Positions 55,912-64,000 of a stretch of DNA of 64,000 nt are shown piece by piece. The position numbers and the translations under genes are program-made. The DNA is from Peribacillus simplex NBRC 15720 = DSM 1321 (lineage in GTDB: Bacteria; Bacillota; Bacilli; Bacillales; DSM-1321), in the NCBI RefSeq assembly GCF_002243645.1, contig NZ_CP017704.1, positions 2,622,001 through 2,686,000 of the forward strand, written 5' to 3'. Numbering within the stretch: the first letter of the stretch is position 1; each line of letters starts with the position of its first letter. Below the pieces are notes generated by a model that saw only the letters and a list, made by a program, of their open reading frames with translations, was not told the origin of the DNA and searched no databases.

Positions 55912-57204
55912 TCAAGCTAGGAAAATAAGTTGATAAAGAAATAGAACGGCAAACATGTACACGAACGGATGAACTTCACGGAATTTGCCTCTTGCCATTT
56001 TTAAAATGGGATAGGCGATGAATCCGAGTGCTATCCCGTTGGCGATGCTTGATGTTAACGGCATGGCGACAATGACCAAAAAGGCTGGGAATGATTCATC
56101 AAAGTGTGTCCAGTCAATTTCATTAATGCTTTTAATCATCATACTTCCGACGATGATCAAGCTAGGTGCCGTGATTGCCGCTACATTTGAGACAGCACCT
56201 ATCAGTGGGCTGAAGAAGGCGGTTATTAAGAAAAGGATGGCCACTACCAACGCGGTTAAACCTGTCTTGCCACCCGCTCCTACACCAGCTGATGATTCAA
56301 CTGAAGCAGCGGTTGGGCTTGTACCGAACATGGCGCCAACAGTAGTGCCTATGGAATCTGCAAAGAAGGCACTGCCGGATTTTTCAAGCTTATTATCCTT
56401 CAGCAATCCTGCCTGACGGACAATGCCTAATAAAGCACCGGTTGTATCGAAAAGCATCACAAGCAAAATGGAGAAGACGACGCCATAAAGCCCGTAGTTA
56501 ATGACATCGGCGATAGATGTGATTGGATTGGCGACTATTATCCCTTCAGGTAATGAAGGGGTGGAAACTAGACCGTTAATTTCCAATTGTCCTGTAAAGA
56601 AACCGATTATGGCAGTCACGATCATTCCGATGAATATCGCTCCTTGCACATTGCGAACGATCAGCACGATCGTTATGACCAAACCAACCAATGTAAGTGC
56701 CACACTGGGATCCCTGAAACTTCCAAGGGTAACCAGGTTGGATTCATGCTGTGTTACGACACCCGACAAACGAAGTCCGATGAAGGTGATGAAAAGTCCG
56801 ATTCCGGCACTGATTGCATGCTTCAAGTTATTTGGGATGGCCTCGATCAATTTTGAGCGGAAAGAGGTAAGGGATAAAAGGATAAAGATAATACCGGTAA
56901 CAAAGACTGCAGAGAAGGCAACTGTGTATGAAATATCATGGGTTCCCAGTACCGAGTATGCAAAATAAGCATTCAATCCCATTGCCGGTGCTATGACAAT
57001 TGGGTAATTGGCTAAAAAGGCCATGCATAGGGTACCGATTATTATTGCGATTATGGTTGCTGTAAATGCCTGGTCGAATGGAACACCGGCATCAGAAAGG
57101 ATCATGGGGTTTACAACGATGATATAAGCCAGTGTTAAAAAGGTTGTAAGCCCCGCAAGTACTTCCGTCTTAATACTTGAATTCCGTTCTTTTAATTTAA
57201 ACAT
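55912..57204 (-). CDS. NCS2-type purine (hypoxanthine/guanine) permease, PbuO/PbuG-like
   Basis: A 430-aa transporter with about 13 helices of the AzgA subfamily: EVLAGLTTFLTLAYIIVVNP, IAPAMGLNAYFAYSVLG, DTTGALLGIVRQAGLL, TSPTAASVESSAGVGAGGKTGLTAL and the second-half core. Resembles B. subtilis PbuO most from memory. It imports purine bases with protons. The gene has its own promoter and a terminator inside the leader, suggesting attenuation. Confidence 0.9.
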   Translation of the reverse strand: MFKLKERNSSIKTEVLAGLTTFLTLAYIIVVNPMILSDAGVPFDQAFTATIIAIIIGTLCMAFLANYPIVIAPAMGLNAYFAYSVLGTHDISYTVAFSAVFVTGIIFILLSLTSFRSKLIEAIPNNLKHAISAGIGLFITFIGLRLSGVVTQHESNLVTLGSFRDPSVALTLVGLVITIVLIVRNVQGAIFIGMIVTAIIGFFTGQLEINGLVSTPSLPEGIIVANPITSIADVINYGLYGVVFSILLVMLFDTTGALLGIVRQAGLLKDNKLEKSGSAFFADSIGTTVGAMFGTSPTAASVESSAGVGAGGKTGLTALVVAILFLITAFFSPLIGAVSNVAAITAPSLIIVGSMMIKSINEIDWTHFDESFPAFLVIVAMPLTSSIANGIALGFIAYPILKMARGKFREVHPFVYMFAVLFLYQLIFLA

Positions 57205-57227
57205 GCGGTCACTCCTTTTTTATATAC

Positions 57228-57342
57228 AAAAAATCCTTGTAAAAATCTACAAGGAGGAGATGCTTACCCTTTTTCAAGTAAGTAGCTCGATATATGGATA
57301 ATAAATCTAATAAATTATATTAGAAAAATAACTAAAGTACAA
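57228..57342 (-). promoter_or_regulatory. NCS2 permease promoter and leader with intrinsic terminator (candidate riboswitch/attenuator)
   Basis: Minus strand: -35 TTGTAC (57342-57337), 17-bp spacer, -10 TATAAT (57319-57314). The roughly 100-nt leader has a first hairpin with GAG/CTC and CTTAC/GTAAG pairing (57288-57257), then a terminator CCTTGTA/TACAAGG (57254-57235) with a T-run (57233-57228). After that come AAGGAG and the ATG. The known purine-riboswitch core was not recognised. Confidence 0.6.
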
Positions 57343-57504
57343 TAGGATGAAAAATTTTAAGGTACAGGTTTTCTCGAAAATAGATAATGATATACTAACA
57401 AATAGCTTAGACTAAGGAAAATGACATAAAGTGAAGGAAGCTGTTACCATTAAAGTGGATTTACCAGTCAATTAAATGAAGAAATTCAGAAAGTAGGCCC
57501 ATAC

Positions 57505-59106
57505 ATGACAGAATTCATCGACCTTGGCGTCAGCCCGGCGATTAACATGATATTAAAGCAAATAGGAATATCCGCCCCTACCCCAATTCAGGAGAAATCG
57601 ATACCAGATATCCTTGCTGGAAGGGATGTCATCGCGAAGGCGCAGACGGGAACGGGGAAGACTTTGGCATTTTTGCTGCCAATCCTTGAAAAAGTCGATC
57701 CCGCCGCATCCCACATACAATCACTGATCGTCACGCCAACTAGAGAATTGGCTTTGCAAATCACTGCTGAATTGAAAAAATTCGCTAATGAAATCGAAGG
57801 ACTTCAAGTGCTTGCAGTTTATGGAGGACAGGATGTCGAGCAGCAAATGAAAAAGCTGACAAGAAACATTTCCGTGGTGGTCGCCACGCCAGGCAGGTTA
57901 TTAGATCATTTACGAAGAGGCACCATCGATCTATCACAAACTCAAACACTCGTGCTTGATGAAGCTGATCAAATGCTTCATATTGGATTTTTACCAGAAG
58001 TGGAAGAGATCATGGGACAGCTTCCAGAGGAGCGCCAAACGTTGCTCTTTTCAGCGACGATGCCTGAACAGGTGCATCAATTGGCTAAACGTTACATGAC
58101 TAAACCATTAACTGCCGCTGTGAAGGCTGAGCAAGTAACAGTCGAGAAAATCAGGCAGCTTGTCATCGAGACGACCGATCGTGCCAAACAGTCTTCACTA
58201 ATTAACATGATCAAAGAAGAACAGCCATACCTTGCGATTATATTTTGCCGTACAAAACGTCGCGTTTCGGTTTTGAATGATGCCCTGAAGGCAGCTGGAT
58301 TCAATTCTGAAGAACTTCACGGTGACCTTTCACAGGCAAAGCGGGAGCGTGTCATGAAAAACTTCAGAGACGCAAAGCTTCAATATTTAGTGGCAACGGA
58401 CGTGGCAGCACGAGGGCTCGATGTAGAAGGCGTGACCCATGTGTTTAATTATGATGTCCCCGAGGATGCAGAAAGTTACATCCACCGAATTGGCCGGACG
58501 GGCCGAGCGGGTGAGAATGGCTTGGCTGTAACCTTTATAGCAACGAAGGATCTTCAGCTTTTAAGCGATATTGAAAAAGGGATCTCCATGAAAATCGAAA
58601 GAAGGACGATTGAAGGAGTGAAAATGTTCCAACCTGATGAGGTGAGGCAAAAAAGGAAGCGTTATGAAGACTCTTCTGATGAGGGTACCCGCCGACCGCG
58701 TTCGGGAGGGGGAAGGAAACATCGGGAACGGATAGATACGAGAGGACCGAATCGAGGCAGTCACCGTTCTGTAAATCAAGCTGACAATCGTGAAGTCGAG
58801 AGGGAGAAACCACGGGGAGGCCGGATGGAAAACAGCCGCGGACCCAAACGTGAGGATTCACGGGGAAGCCGTTCGGAAAACGGTCGTGGACCTATACGTG
58901 AGGATTCACGGGGAGGCCGTTCGGAAAACGGCCGCGGACCAAGGCGAGAGAATCCGCGGGGTGGCAGCTCGGAAGATAGCCGTGGACCAAAGCGTGATAA
59001 TCCACGAGGAGATCAAAGAGATAGCCGTAGATCTACTAGTACACAAGGTCCAAGTAATCGCAGGGGTGGATCTGGCAGTAGCCCCAATAGAGGGAGAAAC
59101 CGGTAA
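57505..59106 (+). CDS. DEAD-box RNA helicase with repetitive Arg/Gly-rich tail
   Basis: A 533-aa ATP-dependent RNA helicase. Q motif [10 protein letters not shown], motif I AQTGTGKT (46-53), Ia PTRELA (78-83), DEAD (152-155), SAT (183-185), and [13 protein letters not shown] and [10 protein letters not shown] in the second RecA domain. After about residue 370 the protein is a disordered basic tail with four consecutive 16-residue repeats (438-501). Likely acts in ribosome assembly or mRNA turnover at low temperature, as CshA-type proteins do. The ribosome binding site is weak. Confidence 0.92.
   Translation: MTEFIDLGVSPAINMILKQIGISAPTPIQEKSIPDILAGRDVIAKAQTGTGKTLAFLLPILEKVDPAASHIQSLIVTPTRELALQITAELKKFANEIEGLQVLAVYGGQDVEQQMKKLTRNISVVVATPGRLLDHLRRGTIDLSQTQTLVLDEADQMLHIGFLPEVEEIMGQLPEERQTLLFSATMPEQVHQLAKRYMTKPLTAAVKAEQVTVEKIRQLVIETTDRAKQSSLINMIKEEQPYLAIIFCRTKRRVSVLNDALKAAGFNSEELHGDLSQAKRERVMKNFRDAKLQYLVATDVAARGLDVEGVTHVFNYDVPEDAESYIHRIGRTGRAGENGLAVTFIATKDLQLLSDIEKGISMKIERRTIEGVKMFQPDEVRQKRKRYEDSSDEGTRRPRSGGGRKHRERIDTRGPNRGSHRSVNQADNREVEREKPRGGRMENSRGPKREDSRGSRSENGRGPIREDSRGGRSENGRGPRRENPRGGSSEDSRGPKRDNPRGDQRDSRRSTSTQGPSNRRGGSGSSPNRGRNR
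58816..59007 (+). repeat. Four 48-bp in-frame tandem repeats in the helicase tail
   Basis: Encodes four units of the type [16 protein letters not shown] (residues 438-453, 454-469, 470-485, 486-501). Nucleotide identity between middle units is high, so copy number may vary between strains by slippage. Confidence 0.85.
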
Positions 59107-59121
59107 AAGGGGGCGACGGGA

Positions 59122-60030
59122 GTGGAAAAGCCTTGGTTGGCAGAATATCCAGTTTCGCTGGAGCTCGCAGGGAAATTGATCATGCTGCAGTTTCCGGAAA
59201 TTGAGTTGAAAGAGATCAAGCAACTTGGGGAGGGTTTCGATAACACGGTCATACAGATCAATGGGGAATTTGTATTCCGTTTCCCCCGCCGCCCTATTGC
59301 AGTTACGTTGATTCAGGTGGAAAATCAGCTTTTGCCATCCATTGCAGGCACTTTGCCACTTGATATCCCTGAACCGATCTTTTTTGGGAAACCAAGTACC
59401 CTGTATCCTTATCCTTTTACCGGTTATAAAATGGTAATGGGATACTTGCCTGTAGAAGGATCTTTGGCAAATAAGGTCGAATCGGCAAAAAGGTTTGCCC
59501 ATTTTTTGAAAGTCCTTCACAGTTTCCCTGTGGAAAGGGCTATGCGTTTAGGTGTACAGCCTGATGGGATGATGAGGCTTGATGTATCCTATCGAAAGAA
59601 ATTGCTAATGGAAAATGTCTCAAATCTATTAAAGCTAGGATACTTTGAACAGGCGTATGCGGTTAAGGATTTTGTTGAAGAGCTAGGAGAATTGGATGTT
59701 CAGCATCCGATTTCACTCGTTCACGGAGACATTCATATCCGGAATGTTTTACTTGATGACGAAGGCGTCCTTGCAGGTATCATTGATTGGGGAGATGTTC
59801 ATGTCGGGAATCCAGCCATTGATTTCTCCTTTTTATACAGTTATTTCCCAAAAGAGGCGCGCCGAGGCTTTTATGAAATCTATGGTCAAATCGAAAAGGA
59901 AACAGAGAGCTTAGCCCGGTTCAGAGCCATATTTATGCTTGTTACATTACTCGTTTATGGCATAGACCGCCATGATGAAGAGCTGATTGCCATTACGAGT
60001 ACCGGTTTGAAATTTGCTATAGAAGAATAA
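59122..60030 (+). CDS. Aminoglycoside phosphotransferase-family kinase
   Basis: A 302-aa small-molecule kinase starting at GTG with AGGGGG upstream. Nucleotide-binding N-lobe (LGEGFDNTVIQINGEFVFRFPRR), catalytic HGDIHIRNVL with Asp203 and Asn208, and metal-binding DWGD (222-225). The APH family covers antibiotic, choline, thiamine and sugar kinases; substrate unknown. Not evidence of resistance by itself. Followed by the fusion methyltransferase gene. Confidence 0.87.
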   Translation: MEKPWLAEYPVSLELAGKLIMLQFPEIELKEIKQLGEGFDNTVIQINGEFVFRFPRRPIAVTLIQVENQLLPSIAGTLPLDIPEPIFFGKPSTLYPYPFTGYKMVMGYLPVEGSLANKVESAKRFAHFLKVLHSFPVERAMRLGVQPDGMMRLDVSYRKKLLMENVSNLLKLGYFEQAYAVKDFVEELGELDVQHPISLVHGDIHIRNVLLDDEGVLAGIIDWGDVHVGNPAIDFSFLYSYFPKEARRGFYEIYGQIEKETESLARFRAIFMLVTLLVYGIDRHDEELIAITSTGLKFAIEE

Positions 60031-60063
60031 TTGTCATGTTCTTTTGATGTTTAGGAGGTTCAT

Positions 60064-61251
60064 ATGAAGGCAAGTTATTATCATTCAATCACATTAATGG
60101 CGAACATGTTGGATCAAGCTAATATTCCATACCAATATACAGGTCGATCTGCTCTGTTCGTGCAAGGAGTGGATATTGATCAGTATAAGAACATCGATAT
60201 TGATGTACAATGGGATGTCTTTAATGAGGCTTTAAATCTTTTTTCTGAATACTCCCCAACAAAGCCTGAAAGAAGTCCTGAGACTGCTTTCTTTCTAATG
60301 GATGTCGAGGGGGTTTCTGCCACTGTTCATTGCCGGTTTAACACGACTATTAAAACCGACCCTTATCGTTTGCCTATAAAGATGGGGGATATGGAGGTTT
60401 GGTGCAGGTCGTTATACAGTTATTTATATGACGAAGAAATGAGAAAGTACAGTATCGAGATTCATGCTTATTTATCTGCCGAGCAGCAGGGGTTCACAGC
60501 GGAAAATGAACAGGCGTGGAACCAGAACAATTATTTAGCGCTTGTCAATCGTTATGGAAATCCCGTGGAATTGGCATCAAAAATCAAGCAAAATCCAAAA
60601 TGGAGACTGCACCCTTTTTATAAATATATGGGAGATATATCCGGTGAAAAAATTACTCATTTGATGGGATCGAACGGTGTTAAAGCAGTTGCCCTCGCCA
60701 TATTGGGAGCTGAAGTGAAAGTTGTTGATTTTTCCCAGGAAAACGCCATGTTTGCAAATGAGCTGGCCAGTGGGGCAAATGTCTCCATCGAGTATATCGT
60801 TTCGGATGTCCTTTCACTATCATCCGAGCATGAATCAGGGGATCAGGATTTGGTATTAATGGAGCTCGGTGTGCTTCACTACTTAATAGATCTGCAGCCG
60901 TTATTTGAAAAAATCAAAAAGATGCTGAAACCTGGAGGCCGATTCATACTGCATGAATTTCACCCGATTTCAACAAAACTCATTACTTCAAATGGTAAAA
61001 AACATAAAATCACAGGTAACTATTTCGCTCCGGCAATCGAAAACAATGAGGTCGCTTTTTCAAAGCATATGCCTGATGAGGAAAAAGGGAGCCTTTCAAG
61101 AGTTGTACAGCGTAAATGGACAATCGGGGAACTTATAACGTCAATAGGTCAATCAGGGCTTGTTATTAAAGTACTCGAGGAAGAACCGAATCATAAAATC
61201 CATGATATTGGGCTTCCGAAAACATATACCTTGGTGGCGGAACGAGTTTAA
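60064..61251 (+). CDS. Nucleotidyltransferase-like domain fused to SAM-dependent methyltransferase
   Basis: A 395-aa two-domain protein. Residues about 5-145 resemble an AadB/MNT-type nucleotidyltransferase: TGRSALFVQGVD, then the metal-binding pair Asp45/Asp47 in NIDIDVQWD. Residues about 185-395 are a class I methyltransferase with SAM motif HLMGSNGVKAVALAILGAEVKVVDFS, LVLMELGVLHYL and LKPGGRFILHEFHP. The acceptors are unknown. The ATG follows TTTAGGAGG. An unusual domain pairing that may act in sequence on one substrate. Confidence 0.75.
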   Translation: MKASYYHSITLMANMLDQANIPYQYTGRSALFVQGVDIDQYKNIDIDVQWDVFNEALNLFSEYSPTKPERSPETAFFLMDVEGVSATVHCRFNTTIKTDPYRLPIKMGDMEVWCRSLYSYLYDEEMRKYSIEIHAYLSAEQQGFTAENEQAWNQNNYLALVNRYGNPVELASKIKQNPKWRLHPFYKYMGDISGEKITHLMGSNGVKAVALAILGAEVKVVDFSQENAMFANELASGANVSIEYIVSDVLSLSSEHESGDQDLVLMELGVLHYLIDLQPLFEKIKKMLKPGGRFILHEFHPISTKLITSNGKKHKITGNYFAPAIENNEVAFSKHMPDEEKGSLSRVVQRKWTIGELITSIGQSGLVIKVLEEEPNHKIHDIGLPKTYTLVAERV

Positions 61252-61342
61252 GGATGCAGTCAAAAGTGTTATGCATATAAAAAGGATGTCTCTATGCCTC
61301 AGATAAAAACATAAAATTTTAAACAATCAGGAGGAACCTTTT

Positions 61343-62290
61343 ATGAGTAAAATTTATATCATTCATGAAAATGAGGAATGGACTGCCCATTTAACCAAAA
61401 GAATGAATGAGTTAGAACTTCCCTATGAAGAATGGCATCTTGATCAGGGTGTGGTGGATTTAACAGAGGAACCGCCAGAGGGCGTTTTTTATAGCCGTAT
61501 GAGTGCAAGCTCACATACTCGTGGGCACCGATTTGCGCCTGAAATGACAGAATCTGTGCTAGCGTGGCTTGAACAGCATAATCGTACAGTCTTCAATGGG
61601 TCACGAGCGCTTCGTTTGGAGGTCAGCAAAGTCAATCAATATACGGCACTGACAAAGGCTGGAATTAAGACTCCGAAAACGATCGCAGCTGTAGGTAAGG
61701 AAAATATCATGAAGGCAGCAGAGAAATTAAATGTCGCTTCGTTTATCACGAAACATAACCGTGCAGGTAAAGGACTCGGTGTTCAATTATTTCACTCAGT
61801 AGAAGCATTGAAACATTATGTGGAAGGTCCAGAATTCGATGAGCCAGTTGATGGGATTACATTAATTCAGGAATACATAAAAGCGCCGGAGCCATTCATC
61901 ACCCGTTGTGAATTCGTGGGTGGCAAGTTTATTTATGCGGTAGAGGTTGATACATCCGAAGGTTTCGAGCTTTGTCCGGCAGATGCATGCCAAATTGGTG
62001 ACTTGTTCTGCCCGATCGGTGAAGAGGTAGAAGAAAAACCAAAATTTCAAATTGTGCAAGATTTTCATGATCCGATTATTGAAAAATATGAAGCGTTTTT
62101 AAAAGCGAATGAAATTTCGATTGCAGGAATTGAATTCATTCGTAACAGCGATGGTGAAATCTACACGTATGACATTAATACCAATACGAATTATAACAGT
62201 GACGCTGAGGAAGCAGCAGGCCAATATGGCATGCTTGAATTAGCGAAGTTTCTAGGATCCGAATTGGCGAAACAAAACTTGAACAAATAA
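61343..62290 (+). CDS. RimK-like ATP-grasp ligase
   Basis: A 315-aa ATP-grasp enzyme: substrate lobe with VFYSRMSASSHTRGHRFAPEM, ATP lobe with ASFITKHNRAGKGLGVQLFHSVEAL, LIQEYIKAPEPFITRCEFVGGKF and Mg-binding GEIYTYDINTNTNYN. RimK-type ligases add amino acids such as glutamate to a carboxylate. The acceptor is unknown. AGGAGG ribosome binding site; probably its own transcript with the terminator downstream. Confidence 0.85.
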   Translation: MSKIYIIHENEEWTAHLTKRMNELELPYEEWHLDQGVVDLTEEPPEGVFYSRMSASSHTRGHRFAPEMTESVLAWLEQHNRTVFNGSRALRLEVSKVNQYTALTKAGIKTPKTIAAVGKENIMKAAEKLNVASFITKHNRAGKGLGVQLFHSVEALKHYVEGPEFDEPVDGITLIQEYIKAPEPFITRCEFVGGKFIYAVEVDTSEGFELCPADACQIGDLFCPIGEEVEEKPKFQIVQDFHDPIIEKYEAFLKANEISIAGIEFIRNSDGEIYTYDINTNTNYNSDAEEAAGQYGMLELAKFLGSELAKQNLNK

Positions 62291-62309
62291 AATAATAAAA
62301 AGTGATGCT

Positions 62310-62348
62310 GACTGAAAGGGGGATTTTATAACCATTTCAGTCTTTTTT
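62310..62348 (+). terminator. Terminator of ATP-grasp gene
   Basis: 8-bp stem GACTGAAA/TTTCAGTC and six T residues. Confidence 0.8.
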
Positions 62349-62353
62349 GACAT

Positions 62354-62385
62354 AAAAAGAAGGTGCCCCGTCTCAAGCGGGCACC
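62354..62385 (-). terminator. Terminator of ABC-F gene
   Basis: GGTGCCC/GGGCACC stem with a CTTCTTTTT tail on the minus strand. Confidence 0.85.
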
Positions 62386-62401
62386 CTCTAAATAGACCAA
62401 G

Positions 62402-63952
62402 TTAATTATTGATCGACCATTCCTCAACATCCCATACTTTGGTAACCCAATCTTCATAGAAATCAGGTTCATGGCATACGAGGACAATCGTTCCTTTATA
62501 CTCTTTCAATGCACGTTTTAGTTCTTCTTTTGCAACGACATCCAAATGGTTTGTCGGCTCATCGAATAACAGCCAATTGCTTTCGGTAAGCATAAGTTTA
62601 CACAGGCGTACTTTTGATTGTTCACCACCGCTTAAATGGCTCATCGGACGTGTAATGTGCTCGTTTTTCAAACCGACACGGGCAAGAATGGCACGTACCT
62701 GGGGTTGGTCCAGATGCGGAAATGCATTCCATACTTCATCTATCGGCGTCGTATTGCCTGCTTTCACTTCCTGTTCAAAATAAGAAGAAAAAAGGAAATC
62801 GCCAAGTGATCTTTTGCCGCCTAGAGGATCAATTTTACCTAAAATCGTTTTTAAAAGAGTGGATTTACCAACTCCATTACAGCCGACCACGGCAATTTTT
62901 TCTCCCCGTTCGATGGTCATGGACAACTTCGGAAGCAATGGGCGGTCATATCCGATTTCCAAATCTTCACCTTCAAAGACATAACGGCTGCTCGCACGTG
63001 ATTCTTTAAAGTCGAATGTAGGTTTCATTGCAGTTTCTGGACGATCTATACGTTCCATGCGATTCAATTGCTTTTGACGGCTCTTTGCGCGACCGGTCGT
63101 TGAGTAGCGGGCTTTATTTTTTGCAATGAAATCTTCCTGCTTTTTAATGAATTCGCGCTGTTTTTCATATGCGTTAATATGTTGGTTTTTATTTAATTCA
63201 GCGAGCTCAAGGAATTTTTCATAAGTTGCCGTGTAACGGGTCAGTTTTGAAAATTCAAGATGGAAAATGACATCGACGACGCCGTTCATGAACTCAGTGT
63301 CATGCGAAATTAATAAGAATGCATTAGGATATTCCTTTAAGTAGCTGCTCAGCCAGCGGATATGCTCTACATCCAAGTAGTTCGTCGGTTCATCAAGGAG
63401 CAGTACTTCAGGCTGTTCCAAAAGTAACTTGGCTAGTAAAACCTTTGTCCGTTGTCCACCGCTTAGGGCAGAGACATCACGGTCCAAACCGATTGCATCC
63501 AACCCTAAACCGCGTGCCGCTTCTTCAATTTTAATATCCAGATTGTAAAAACCGCCGGCTTCCAGCTTGTCCTGAATCTCACCCATTTGTTCCAAGAGTT
63601 CTTCAAGTTCTTCTGGAGTGGCCGTCCCCATTTTCTCTGTTACTTCATTCAGTGCTTTTTCCTGCTCGAATAAAGGTAAGTATGCATCCCTTAAGACGTC
63701 GCGAATCGATTTACCTTTTGAAAGTATCGTATGTTGATCAAGATAGCCATATTCGACACCAGGTGTCCATTCCACCCGGCCATCATCATGGATAAGTTGC
63801 CCTGTAATGATATTCATCATCGTTGATTTCCCGACACCATTTGCCCCGACCAGACCAACATGTTCGCCGGCCATCAGGCGGAAGGAAACATCCTTGAATA
63901 AGGTACGGTCGCCAAAGCTGTGTGCTAATTTATCTATAGAAAGTAAGCTCAT
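62402..63952 (-). CDS. ABC-F family ATPase (translation/ribosome-associated)
   Basis: A 516-aa soluble protein with two ABC domains and no membrane segment. Walker A GANGVGKST (36-44) and GCNGVGKST; signatures LSGGQRTKV and LSGGEQSKV; Walker B LLLDEPTNYLD and LLFDEPTNHLD. The helical linker between domains (EKQREFIKKQEDFIAKNKARYSTTGRAKSRQKQL) is the P-site tRNA interaction motif region of ABC-F proteins. Most like YkpA/YbiT housekeeping members; not assignable to an antibiotic-resistance subgroup. Confidence 0.9.
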   Translation of the reverse strand: MSLLSIDKLAHSFGDRTLFKDVSFRLMAGEHVGLVGANGVGKSTMMNIITGQLIHDDGRVEWTPGVEYGYLDQHTILSKGKSIRDVLRDAYLPLFEQEKALNEVTEKMGTATPEELEELLEQMGEIQDKLEAGGFYNLDIKIEEAARGLGLDAIGLDRDVSALSGGQRTKVLLAKLLLEQPEVLLLDEPTNYLDVEHIRWLSSYLKEYPNAFLLISHDTEFMNGVVDVIFHLEFSKLTRYTATYEKFLELAELNKNQHINAYEKQREFIKKQEDFIAKNKARYSTTGRAKSRQKQLNRMERIDRPETAMKPTFDFKESRASSRYVFEGEDLEIGYDRPLLPKLSMTIERGEKIAVVGCNGVGKSTLLKTILGKIDPLGGKRSLGDFLFSSYFEQEVKAGNTTPIDEVWNAFPHLDQPQVRAILARVGLKNEHITRPMSHLSGGEQSKVRLCKLMLTESNWLLFDEPTNHLDVVAKEELKRALKEYKGTIVLVCHEPDFYEDWVTKVWDVEEWSINN

Positions 63953-64000
63953 TTATATTGAACCTCCCAATTAATTTGAAAAAATCCCTACGTTTCATCA

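Noticed and set aside
57228-57342. Classical purine riboswitch
   Set aside because: The leader is too short for the three-way junction and I cannot find the conserved core nucleotides.
57433-57477. 14-codon GTG frame upstream of the helicase
   Set aside because: A short frame ending before the gene, without conserved content; possible leader peptide but unsupported.
59122-60030. Aminoglycoside resistance gene
   Set aside because: Only family-level APH motifs are visible; this superfamily has many metabolic kinases and nothing in the context points to resistance.

Overview
The window reads as chromosomal DNA of a low-GC Gram-positive endospore-former of the Bacillaceae. Evidence is the Bacillus-type gene content (rbsRKDACB, gltC-like regulator, YknXYZ-like exporter, RsbR paralogue, YwbE, YhfW-like Rieske oxidoreductase), strong GGAGG ribosome binding sites, frequent TTG/GTG starts and dense intrinsic terminators. 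A Peribacillus simplex/frigoritolerans-like genome is my best guess, but no species marker is present. No rRNA, tRNA, CRISPR array, prophage or intact insertion sequence was recognised.

Layout. 1-3.8 kb: 3' end of a hydroxamate siderophore operon in rhbD-E-F order. 3.8-4.1 kb: a structured intergenic repeat, then a promoter with a cre-like operator. 4.1-9.8 kb: ribose regulator, kinase, pyranase and ABC importer. 9.9-12.4 kb: glutamate dehydrogenase divergent from a GltC-like LysR regulator. 12.4-21.8 kb: PTS-IIC-like protein, rRNA methyltransferase, YhhN protein, dicarboxylate/glutamate symporter, alpha/beta hydrolase, split ThrE-type exporter, acetate-type SSS symporter with its DUF485 partner. 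21.9-27.5 kb: MacA/MacB-like exporter, two-component system and a small membrane protein that appear to form one regulon. 27.5-35.1 kb: nucleoside transporter, MsrAB, RsbR paralogue, glutaminyl-tRNA synthetase, polar amino-acid ABC importer. 35.1-37.8 kb: an AT-rich, gene-poor stretch with small and frameshifted genes. 37.9-41.4 kb: PurU, SIMPL protein, YwbE, Rieske oxidoreductase. 41.4-44.5 kb: a tandem duplication next to a ParM/ParR-type actin segregation cassette. 44.9-55.8 kb: secreted beta-helix protein and a Wzx/Wzy-type polysaccharide cluster. 55.9-64 kb: NCS2 purine permease with a leader terminator, DEAD-box helicase with repeats, APH-like kinase, nucleotidyltransferase-methyltransferase fusion, ATP-grasp ligase, ABC-F ATPase.

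The most notable system is the chromosomal parMRC-like cassette. A ParM-family actin and a ribbon-helix-helix partner follow an array of four tandem 20/21-bp repeats, the arrangement expected of a type II centromere. A second diverged array lies about 860 bp upstream as part of a tandem duplication that also copied the 5' part of the neighbouring Rieske oxidoreductase gene, now decayed.

The second is the exporter/two-component island. A direct repeat TTAAG-N6-TTAAG sits exactly 10 bp before a GATAMT -10 element upstream of both the exporter operon and the small membrane protein gene, flanking the response regulator and kinase genes. The adaptor, kinase and small protein all carry Gly/Met/Pro-rich extracytoplasmic segments.
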